From NCBI GenBank assembly GCA_903830725.1, contig CAIKVH010000089.1:1-38974 (forward strand): DNA of 38,974 bases. The letters are read 5' to 3'. The position numbers and the translations under genes are program-made. This DNA comes from an uncultured Burkholderiales bacterium (GTDB taxonomy: Bacteria > Pseudomonadota > Gammaproteobacteria > Burkholderiales > Burkholderiaceae_C). This document shows positions 15,826-22,356 of this stretch, piece after piece (the stretch's first letter is position 1; each line of letters begins with the position of its first letter). The notes below the pieces were generated by a model that was given only the letters and a program-made list of their open reading frames with translations, did not search any database and was not told where the DNA came from.

Positions 15826-17502
15826 TCAAAGGGCGCGAGTGATTAACTTGCTAGCACTGGTACTCGCACTAGATAAATCTACCCAAAATTGATTTTCCTC
15901 GTTGGTCATTGTTGTTGCCGTAGCCATAACCATTGACCTTGAATCTGGATTGGTACTTTGCGTTGACGACTCAGGCGTGTCTAAGTGCAGAGTTTCAAGC
16001 GCGAACCGTTTGATAAGACTCTCAAGGATATGCGAGCGGTAGGCTGAGCTTGCTCGCATATCCGACAGCGGTGTGAATTCATTAACGATCACGGATTGGG
16101 CTCGTTTAAAGGAATTCATATTAAAGGGCTGTCCAAGAAGTGCGCGCTCGGTTAAGTAGGCTTTCACAGGAGTTGCTGCTACGCCTCCAACACCAATACT
16201 TGCAAATGCAATGATTCCGTTGGATATGGATAAGTTGATGCACAAACAAACTGCTGAAATATCATCATCAAATCGTTTTGATATTTTGTACGCTCTAAAG
16301 ACCTCATTGGACTGAGGTTTAGGAACCTTGATCCAACAGATGACCTCTGTTGGATTAAGTATGCTCTGTCTATAGCCCGTATAAAAATTCTCTAAAAGTA
16401 CTTCTCTGTGTCGAATTTTGCCTCTGTGCATACGCATCAGTACAAGACTAGACCCAAGGGCTATGAGAAGCGGCATACTGTCCCCAATGGGCGAGCCGTT
16501 TCCAATATTTCCACCCAAAGTCGCTGAATTGCGTATGGGCAATCCTGCAAACCTCTCGGCAAAGGTTTTAAGTTGAGGCCTGTCCTTAAGCAATGCCTCA
16601 AACGCTTGTTCCACTCTTACAGCGGCACCTAAAGCGATGTGATGTGGGTACTCCTCAATACGGCGTAATTCTTGTACCTGCGTTAGGTCAATAATATGAT
16701 CAAATTCTTTGAATTGCTTTGTAATCCATAACCCTACGTCCGTGCTACCAGCAATGAGTTGCGCGTTTAAGAAGTTCTGTCTCAAGGCTAGGAGCTCTCG
16801 CAGGTTGCTTGGTAATTGGTAGCCACTCTGGGTTAATTTCTCTTTTGATGAGCTTTTTGAATCCACCTGTATTTTGGGGGATTTTTTTTCTTTTATTGAT
16901 TCTTGCCTGGTTAACTTCTCGAGCGACTCCAGTCGTTGGCGAAGCTGCGATGGATCTAGTTTTAAAGAGGGGTGACACTCATAGCTTGACAAACTCATAG
17001 CGGCATCAATGATGGGTCTGTACCCCGTGCATCGACACAGGTTCCCTGCAAGTTCAACCTGCGCTGTGTGCCTGTCTATCATTTTCCCCTTCGCGGTGTA
17101 ATTTTGATACATGGCAAATAGGCTCATTACGAAGCCAGGCGTACAAAATCCGCATTGAGTGGCATGAGCTTGAAGCATTGCGCTTTGAACGGGATGAAGT
17201 GATCCGTCATCTGCTATTAGATCTTCAACACTCCACAGCGCCAGTGCATTTACCGAGTGTGCTAATTTGATGCAACTGTTGACTGCTCTAAAGCGAAGCT
17301 CTTTATTCTCTAACTCAGCGACTACGACCGTGCAAGCCCCGCAGTCACCCTCACCACATCCCTCCTTAGTGCCTGTGCATTTCAGATCTTCTCTAATAAC
17401 TTGAAGCAGCGTTCTTGAGGGCGGTACGCCCTCAAGATTGATGATCTGATTCTTACGCAAAAATCGCAATGGATGGGTCTTTGTAACTAGACTGAGGGGC
17501 AT
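15826..17502 (-). CDS. xdhA: Xanthine dehydrogenase small subunit (2Fe-2S and FAD)
   Basis: A 558-residue electron-transfer subunit. Plant-type 2Fe-2S cluster: C49, C54, C57 and C77. Second cluster: C117, C120, C156 and C158 in CGFCTPG and CRCTG. FAD domain: LIAGSTDVGLW near 249-259 and RNSATLGGNIGNGSP at 324-338, followed by the CO-dehydrogenase flavoprotein C-domain. A charged, low-complexity linker (about 195-225, with many Lys and Ser) separates the iron-sulfur and FAD halves. Cotranscribed with xdhB. The C-terminal 50 residues are Ser/Thr-rich. Confidence 0.95.
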   Translation of the reverse strand: MPLSLVTKTHPLRFLRKNQIINLEGVPPSRTLLQVIREDLKCTGTKEGCGEGDCGACTVVVAELENKELRFRAVNSCIKLAHSVNALALWSVEDLIADDGSLHPVQSAMLQAHATQCGFCTPGFVMSLFAMYQNYTAKGKMIDRHTAQVELAGNLCRCTGYRPIIDAAMSLSSYECHPSLKLDPSQLRQRLESLEKLTRQESIKEKKSPKIQVDSKSSSKEKLTQSGYQLPSNLRELLALRQNFLNAQLIAGSTDVGLWITKQFKEFDHIIDLTQVQELRRIEEYPHHIALGAAVRVEQAFEALLKDRPQLKTFAERFAGLPIRNSATLGGNIGNGSPIGDSMPLLIALGSSLVLMRMHRGKIRHREVLLENFYTGYRQSILNPTEVICWIKVPKPQSNEVFRAYKISKRFDDDISAVCLCINLSISNGIIAFASIGVGGVAATPVKAYLTERALLGQPFNMNSFKRAQSVIVNEFTPLSDMRASSAYRSHILESLIKRFALETLHLDTPESSTQSTNPDSRSMVMATATTMTNEENQFWVDLSSASTSASKLITRAL

Positions 17503-17718
17503 TTTTCTGGAATTAAGTGAGTGACACCAGTATTTTCGATCAAAACGGCTTAATTTTTCATTTTTTTGTCAATTGGAGTATATTAATCGTCGGACTGATA
17601 ATTGTCGTATCGATCGAATTCGGACTTGTCCAAGTGCCAGTATCCCCAAATTCGCATTCGCTTAGGCAATCAACTTATGCTAAATTAACCTTCATTCATC
17701 AACTGTTGAAATAAATTA

Positions 17719-18441
17719 ATGCACTTCTACTTCCAAAATAATTCGCTATTTCGTCAATTTCGATCTGGCTTAGTGTTCCTTTCGGTATTGGTCGCAGGCG
17801 GGTGTGCAATAGATACCCCTATTCAGCACCATCCGATTTTGGGTTCAAATTTTGGATACCCCAATTACAAGCTAACCCTACAAACTGAAACGGAGAGGGC
17901 AACATTCCATGCCAAGTTGTTTACCCTCAAATACGAAGAATGTGCTTCCGGCAATATTGATTACGTAGAGTTTGATGGTGCTATTAATAAGGATGCAATC
18001 GAGGTATTTCAGACTATTTTGCTCGAAGCCCAGGGATGCAAGAACAAACAAGGCGTTGCTCTATACCCATTTGTTTATCTGAACTCGTCATACGGGGAAA
18101 TCAAAGACGGCTACGCTTTAGGAGAGCTTTTTAGAAAACACAATATTCAGACCCTTGTTACGCAGGGTCAAGTTTGTAGGGGTGCTTGTGCGATAGCCTT
18201 TTTGGGAGGCAAAAGCAGAGGGGTAAAGGAGACTGGCTCAGTTGTCTTTGCGACTAGCAAAGGCAAGGGGTTTGGTATTGACTGCGAGCGTGCTAATGAG
18301 CAAGTTGCGCTTCGCTCATATATCCAAAAAATGTTGAGCCCGGTAGCTGCAGATCGTTTTTATTTCAATCTCCTCAACTACTGCACCCAAACCGATGGAT
18401 GGTCGCTCAGCGCCGATACTGCGTCCTCTTGGATTAGGTGA
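17719..18441 (+). CDS. ClpP-fold-like (COG3904-like) exported protein or lipoprotein
   Basis: A 240-residue exported protein. The N-terminal hydrophobic stretch ends in VAGGC (Cys29), a weak lipobox. The core resembles the ClpP/crotonase-type periplasmic proteins of COG3904: a strand then LNSSYGEIKDGYALG (121-135) where relatives have a Ser-Pro-Gly-Gly oxyanion motif, HNIQTLVTQG, then QVCRGACAIAFLGG (151-164) where relatives have C-x-S-A-C carrying the Ser nucleophile. Here the Ser position is Gly155. The Cys pair is kept. It may be a catalytically dead member. It is divergent from xdhA. Confidence 0.6.
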   Translation: MHFYFQNNSLFRQFRSGLVFLSVLVAGGCAIDTPIQHHPILGSNFGYPNYKLTLQTETERATFHAKLFTLKYEECASGNIDYVEFDGAINKDAIEVFQTILLEAQGCKNKQGVALYPFVYLNSSYGEIKDGYALGELFRKHNIQTLVTQGQVCRGACAIAFLGGKSRGVKETGSVVFATSKGKGFGIDCERANEQVALRSYIQKMLSPVAADRFYFNLLNYCTQTDGWSLSADTASSWIR

Positions 18442-18638
18442 TCCTATTAAACGGTTTGAAGCGCTCATGCTCCGTTTATGCCCTGCTTAGGCCCATGCTT
18501 ACGACCCACCTTAATACCTTGGTATTCATAGTTGAAAACTAGGGTTGAATGCTAGATGGCTGACATTTCCTTGCCTTCAAAGATGTAGAATTTCGTAGGT
18601 TATGCTTTTTCTTACTTTCAATTAAATAAAAATTCACC

Positions 18639-18971
18639 ATGAACTTAACTAACATTACTTCATCTAAAACAAATCGCCGCGTATTTATGCTCCAGTCTGT
18701 GGTTGCCACCGCAGCTGCAGTGGCTGTTGCTGGCGCACAAGCCCAAGCCTTGGTCGCAGAAAACGACCCCCAAGCTTCGGCACTCGGATACAAAGCGGAT
18801 GCCTCCAAGGTAGACAAAGCTAAGTTCCCTAAATATGCAGGTGGCCAATTTTGTTCAAACTGCGCGTTGTTCCAAGGCGCAGCAGGCGCTGCAGCTGGTG
18901 GCTGCCCTCTTTATGCTGGGAAACAAGTGTCTGCAAAAGGCTGGTGCTCTGCTTACGCTAAGAAGGGTTAA
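18639..18971 (+). CDS. High-potential iron-sulfur protein (HiPIP), Tat-exported
   Basis: A 110-residue periplasmic electron carrier with one [4Fe-4S] cluster. The leader has a twin-arginine motif (TNRRVFML, residues 11-18) followed by an Ala/Val-rich core and AQA cleavage near residue 37, so it is exported folded with its cluster. The cluster cysteines are C72, C75, C89 and C103, the HiPIP spacing, with the conserved FCSNCALFQG and GWCSAYAKKG. HiPIPs donate electrons to terminal oxidases or reaction centres. A series of stem-loops follows the gene. Confidence 0.95.
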   Translation: MNLTNITSSKTNRRVFMLQSVVATAAAVAVAGAQAQALVAENDPQASALGYKADASKVDKAKFPKYAGGQFCSNCALFQGAAGAAAGGCPLYAGKQVSAKGWCSAYAKKG

Positions 18972-18983
18972 TCAGGATAATCA

Positions 18984-19044
18984 GACACGCACTTTGCCAA
19001 GTAAAGAGCGTGTCGGTTTCGAGAAACCGGGGGCGCAAGCCCCC
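18984..19044 (+). terminator. Three consecutive stem-loops after the HiPIP gene
   Basis: Stem 1: GACACGC (18984-18990) with GCGTGTC (19008-19014). Stem 2: CGGTTTC (19014-19020) with GAAACCG (19023-19029). Stem 3: GGGGGC (19029-19034), loop GCAA, GCCCCC (19039-19044), followed by CCTTTGTTTTT. The last is a convincing intrinsic terminator; the first two probably stabilise the 3' end. Confidence 0.75.
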
Positions 19045-19083
19045 CTTTGTTTTTCCAGAGCTACTTTTGGTAAAGCCAAATAC

Positions 19084-19123
19084 AAAAGCGGTTTGCAAGA
19101 CTTAAGTCCTGCTAACCGCTTTT
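19084..19123. terminator. 40-base near-perfect palindrome, bidirectional terminator
   Basis: Two 20-base arms with only two mismatches, starting AAAAGCGGTT and ending AACCGCTTTT, with T-runs on both strands. It sits between the convergent HiPIP and ompW genes and should stop transcription from either side. It could also extrude as a cruciform. Confidence 0.8.
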
Positions 19124-19128
19124 TTTAT

Positions 19129-19173
19129 ACTCCCTAAACTCCCTAAACTCCCTAAACTCCCTAAACTGCCTAA
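19129..19173. repeat. 9-bp tandem repeat (ACTCCCTAA), four perfect copies and one variant
   Basis: Copies at 19129-19137, 19138-19146, 19147-19155 and 19156-19164 are identical; the fifth (19165-19173) has one change. It lies just past the bidirectional terminator, between convergent genes. No coding function. Confidence 0.9.
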
Positions 19174-19249
19174 GTTAACTTACAAATTGTTTAGCTAAGA
19201 ATCTCCAGTTAACGAAATAGGCGAGCTATCTTAAAGTATAGGGCTTACT

Positions 19250-19882
19250 TTAGAAGCGGTAGGTAACGCCTACAGCTGCTGCAGTTGGATTTAAACCAAG
19301 TTGACCAATCTTAGAGCCAGATACATAGACATCAGTTTTGATTTGAATATACTTCACATCTAAATTTATACCCCAGTTTTTGTCGATCATGTAATCGGCA
19401 CCTAACTGAGCAACTCCTCCGTAGCTATTATTTTTTACGGTCGCGGTGTTGTTAAGGATACTTTGGGATGTAAAAGAAGTGTAGTTGGCGCCCAGACCAA
19501 CATAGGGCTTGATAGCGCCTAAACCCGTGAAGTGATACTGAGCAAGGAGAGAGGGCGGCAAGGCTTTTAAGGTGCCTTGGTAAGCTCCTGCGACGTCAAT
19601 ATTGACCTTTTGTGGATAGGTAAGTACGAGCTCAGCGGCGATATTCTTAGTAAAGAAATACGATACGTCGAACTCTGGAATTGCCTTGTTTTCTGCTCGT
19701 ACATTAGTCGTAGCTAGCCCGTCATTTTGAGCGTTTGACCAGTTGAGTTCAACTGCGCGTGCACGTACCATCCACGGCCCACTAGAGTCTTGCTGGGCGT
19801 AAACGGAGGAAACGGAGCAAACACCGCATAATCCAAAAGTCAACAAAGTAGCTGTTTTTACTATAGTTTTATAAGCTTTCAT
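19250..19882 (-). CDS. ompW: OmpW-family outer membrane protein
   Basis: A 210-residue eight-stranded beta-barrel. The leader (MKAYKTIVKTATL..., cleaved after VYA) is followed by WMVRARAVELNW, the family start. Later are FDVSYFFTKNIAAELVL, a PPSLLAQYHF motif, IKPYVGLGANYTSF and a C-terminal GVTYRF with the terminal Phe needed for barrel insertion. OmpW forms a narrow hydrophobic channel. In E. coli its gene is activated by FNR; here a perfect FNR box lies 61-74 bases upstream of the start. Confidence 0.93.
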   Translation of the reverse strand: MKAYKTIVKTATLLTFGLCGVCSVSSVYAQQDSSGPWMVRARAVELNWSNAQNDGLATTNVRAENKAIPEFDVSYFFTKNIAAELVLTYPQKVNIDVAGAYQGTLKALPPSLLAQYHFTGLGAIKPYVGLGANYTSFTSQSILNNTATVKNNSYGGVAQLGADYMIDKNWGINLDVKYIQIKTDVYVSGSKIGQLGLNPTAAAVGVTYRF

Positions 19883-19942
19883 TTTTACTCTCTTTTATTT
19901 TGTTTCGATAATGAATTGTTGATCCTCTGAGGACCCCTAGGT

Positions 19943-19956
19943 TTGATACATATCAA
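19943..19956 (-). promoter_or_regulatory. FNR/Anr box upstream of ompW
   Basis: TTGATACATATCAA matches TTGAT-N4-ATCAA exactly and is extended to TTTGATACATATCAAA. A weak -10 (AACAAT, minus strand 19920-19915) would put the box about 41.5 bases from the transcription start; CATTAT (19913-19908) is an alternative. Confidence 0.75.
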
Positions 19957-20148
19957 ACTTTCGTTCAGTGCATCCTAAAATATTGAATGGTGTCTTTAAA
20001 TAACCACCCCTGTAAAAATGAAGCGTATCTGGGGATTGGGTAGATATGAAGTTCAATCCGAGTGGCCGAAATCTTAATTCAAATTTGTCTTGAGGCTTTA
20101 TGAAGGGATGGGGATTCAATCCATATTTTTAGATATAACTGTCGTCAA

Positions 20149-20154
20149 TATAAT
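20149..20154 (+). promoter_or_regulatory. Candidate -10 for the metzincin-like gene
   Basis: Perfect TATAAT. The -35 region 17 bases upstream (TTTTTA) is poor. If used, transcription starts near 20161 and the 7-bp repeat array would lie in the untranslated leader. Confidence 0.4.
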
Positions 20155-20165
20155 ATTCAGGGTAC

Positions 20166-20228
20166 ATTACCAATTACCAATTACCAATTACCAATTACCA
20201 ATTACCAATTACCAATTACCAATTACCA
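20166..20228 (+). repeat. 7-bp tandem repeat (ATTACCA), nine perfect copies
   Basis: Nine identical 7-base units, followed by a degenerate partial one, end 28 bases before the ATG of the metzincin-like gene. The array is outside the coding frame, in the promoter or leader. Slippage would change spacing or leader length in 7-base steps, as with the 7-bp promoter repeats of Haemophilus hmw1A and hmw2A. Confidence 0.95.
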
Positions 20229-20256
20229 ATTACAAATATTTGATGAGATTCACTGA

Positions 20257-20934
20257 ATGAATTTTTTTGTTCGCTCCGGCATAGCCCTGTTTTTAATAGT
20301 GGTTCATTGTTGTGTAAATGTATACGCTCTGGACTCTAGCAGAAGCAGTGAAATTAAAGAATGTTCAAGCGGTGAAGTCTCAACTTGGGGAGACGGTACA
20401 GATAAATCTGTTCCCTATTCAAGTATTAACTTTCTCTACATTCATGCAGGCGCGCCAGCATGGTTTAGTGAAAAACTAGTGACTGGGCTTATCCAACGTG
20501 CTGCAAGTGCTTGGACAGAGTGCGGGATTTCAGCTCAAACCAGTCTGGGTGATCAACCACCGCATTACCAAATCTCAAATGAAATTGTTATTGAGTGGAG
20601 TGATGCAAAGAGCCAGGGAAATATAGGTGCGTCTAACATTACGCAAAAAAGGCTGTACCTATCACCTGGTGTATTTAAAACACTCCGAGAAATTCGTCCC
20701 ACCTATGATGCTAGTTACACGCTTCAAATGACGCTTTCGCATGAGATGGGACACTTTTACGGCCTCGTTGCACACTCTAGACGCTGCGTAGATGTACTCT
20801 CGTACTACAAAAACAATGCAGGTGATTTGTGCAACATCCGAGACCGTGCAGAGTTCAGTAAAGCCGTCGAATACCGATCAGCATTACCAACCGCGTGCGA
20901 TATTCAGCGGTGTCGAAGAATAAATAATAATTAA
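20257..20934 (+). CDS. Exported metzincin-like zinc metallopeptidase, atypical
   Basis: A 225-residue secreted protein with a signal peptide (cleavage near VYA, residue 24). The zinc motif is SHEMGHFYGLVAHS: H162, E163 and H166 are the usual HExxH, and G169 is present. The third His is H173, one residue further than in HExxHxxGxxH enzymes, where it should be residue 172. The segment DVLSYY (179-184) sits where matrixin-like enzymes have a Met-turn such as VMSYY, with Leu for Met. Five or six cysteines in the mature part may form disulfides. Activity is uncertain. The upstream 7-bp repeat suggests variable expression. Confidence 0.7.
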   Translation: MNFFVRSGIALFLIVVHCCVNVYALDSSRSSEIKECSSGEVSTWGDGTDKSVPYSSINFLYIHAGAPAWFSEKLVTGLIQRAASAWTECGISAQTSLGDQPPHYQISNEIVIEWSDAKSQGNIGASNITQKRLYLSPGVFKTLREIRPTYDASYTLQMTLSHEMGHFYGLVAHSRRCVDVLSYYKNNAGDLCNIRDRAEFSKAVEYRSALPTACDIQRCRRINNN

Positions 20935-20952
20935 TTGAAGTTGAGACCAGTT

Positions 20953-20979
20953 CGCCAATACCGCCAATACCGCCAATAC
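20953..20979. repeat. 9-bp tandem repeat (CGCCAATAC), three copies
   Basis: Three perfect units in the 60-base gap between the convergent metzincin-like gene and cobO. Non-coding. Confidence 0.9.
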
Positions 20980-20994
20980 CAACTTAGCGGTGCG

Positions 20995-21564
20995 TCAGTC
21001 CTCTATTCCTCTTTGCGCTGGTATACCTGCGTCAAAGGCGTGCTTTATCATTTTCATTTCAGTAACTGTGTCCGCAATATCAACGATCTCAGTTGGACAA
21101 TTGCGACCCGTTAAGACAATATGTACCCCTCGTGGACGATTCTTTAGTGTTTCTAAGACATCCTCTAAGGCTAGCCATCCGAACGTAATTGGATAGGTGA
21201 TTTCATCTAGTACAACTAAAAAAAACTGATTGCTAAGTATGCTGGCCTTTGCTTTCTCCCATCCGTCTCTGGCGAGTTGTGCTGATCGTTCTAGGTCTTG
21301 GCTTTTCCAACTGAACCCATCCCCAAGGCCTTCTATCGGTATGCCTAGTTTCTCAAACGTTCTGTGCTCTCCAAAGCGAGCAGTTGGTACTTTCATGAAT
21401 TGGTAGATTTTGACCGATTTACCCCTGCCGTGGGCTCTAAGGGCAAGACCAAAGGCGGCTGTGCTCTTGCCCTTGCCGTCACCTGTGTTGATGATAAGTA
21501 AACCCTTCCTCTCGCCGCTTGAGGTTTCGTATGGTTTTTCTGTAGGAGGATTTTGAATTTCCAT
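20995..21564 (-). CDS. cobO: Cob(I)yrinic acid a,c-diamide adenosyltransferase
   Basis: A 189-residue BtuR/CobO/CobA-family enzyme that transfers the adenosyl group of ATP to cob(I)alamin or cobyrinate. The P-loop is TGDGKGKST at residues 27-35 with AAFGLALRAHGRG after it; LVVLDEITYP is the Walker B-like segment and HIVLTGRN is conserved. It is the last gene of the B12 operon: its ATG directly abuts the btuD stop (TAAATG). No corrin-ring synthesis genes are present, so it probably adenosylates imported cobalamin. Confidence 0.95.
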   Translation of the reverse strand: MEIQNPPTEKPYETSSGERKGLLIINTGDGKGKSTAAFGLALRAHGRGKSVKIYQFMKVPTARFGEHRTFEKLGIPIEGLGDGFSWKSQDLERSAQLARDGWEKAKASILSNQFFLVVLDEITYPITFGWLALEDVLETLKNRPRGVHIVLTGRNCPTEIVDIADTVTEMKMIKHAFDAGIPAQRGIED

Positions 21565-22356
21565 TTATTTGTCCGAATATTTGTCCGAAATCATTCTAGG
21601 TAAGGAGATCCATTGCTCATTGATGCGCATTATTTGAATTCTATTTTCAAAAACACTCTCGATAGCTCGGTGGGTGACTTTGTCTGAGCTAATACCCTGG
21701 TGCATGATTTGACCACAGTTCATGACAATCATCTCGTCTCCCAGTAATGCCATTGAAATTTCGTGGAGGACGCTTATAACTGTCTTTTGCTCGCTGATTA
21801 ATGACTTAACAATTTCAAGCCAATCCACTTGGTGTGGTGGATCTAAATTGGCAAGAGGCTCATCCATGAGATAAATCTCAGCTTTAACAGCTAAAGCCCT
21901 AGCCAAGAGAGCGCGCTGGCGCTCACCACCAGATAACTCCCTTAAAGAGCGCTCCCTCCATTCCCAGGCTTGAGTCTGCCTAAGGGCTTGCTCAACTGCA
22001 GCGCGGTCTTCGGTGCTTGGCGTGCTTAACCATCCTTGGTGGGGTAGGCGACCCAGCATTGCAACATCATAGACACTTAAATCATCTGCTCCCATTTGGC
22101 TTTGACCCAACCAAGCAAGATGTCGCGCTTTCACCTTGGGATTAGGAATCGACTCGGATAGATGTGAAAATCTCACCTCACCGCTATAGTGTGTCAATCC
22201 AGCTAGGACTTTAAGCAGTGTCGATTTGCCAGCGCCGTTAGGTCCAATGATATTAATCCAATGTCCACACTTCAAGTCAATGTTGATATCGCGCAGGATA
22301 TGCGCCGATCCAAGATGAGCGTTTACGCCCCGTATTTGTATGGCTGTAGACTTCAT
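21565..22356 (-). CDS. btuD: Vitamin B12 ABC transporter ATP-binding protein
   Basis: A 263-residue FecE/BtuD-type ATPase. The frame is open 58 codons further upstream through btuC, but ATG at 22356 overlaps the btuC stop as ATGA and gives the right length. Walker A is GPNGAGKST (38-46), the Q-loop is LGQSQMG, the signature is LSGGERQR and Walker B is IYLMDEP followed by the H-loop SVLHE. It energises B12 import through BtuC. Confidence 0.94.
   Translation of the reverse strand: MKSTAIQIRGVNAHLGSAHILRDINIDLKCGHWINIIGPNGAGKSTLLKVLAGLTHYSGEVRFSHLSESIPNPKVKARHLAWLGQSQMGADDLSVYDVAMLGRLPHQGWLSTPSTEDRAAVEQALRQTQAWEWRERSLRELSGGERQRALLARALAVKAEIYLMDEPLANLDPPHQVDWLEIVKSLISEQKTVISVLHEISMALLGDEMIVMNCGQIMHQGISSDKVTHRAIESVFENRIQIMRINEQWISLPRMISDKYSDK

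Noticed and set aside
17517-17714. 65-codon frame with one hydrophobic stretch just before the ClpP-like gene
   Set aside because: GTG start without a ribosome site, no family resemblance, and it occupies the divergent promoter region of xdhA.
19937-20119. 60-codon minus-strand frame upstream of ompW
   Set aside because: Overlaps the ompW FNR box and has no protein-like pattern.
20166-20228. CRISPR array
   Set aside because: Units are 7 bases with no spacers; it is a simple tandem repeat.
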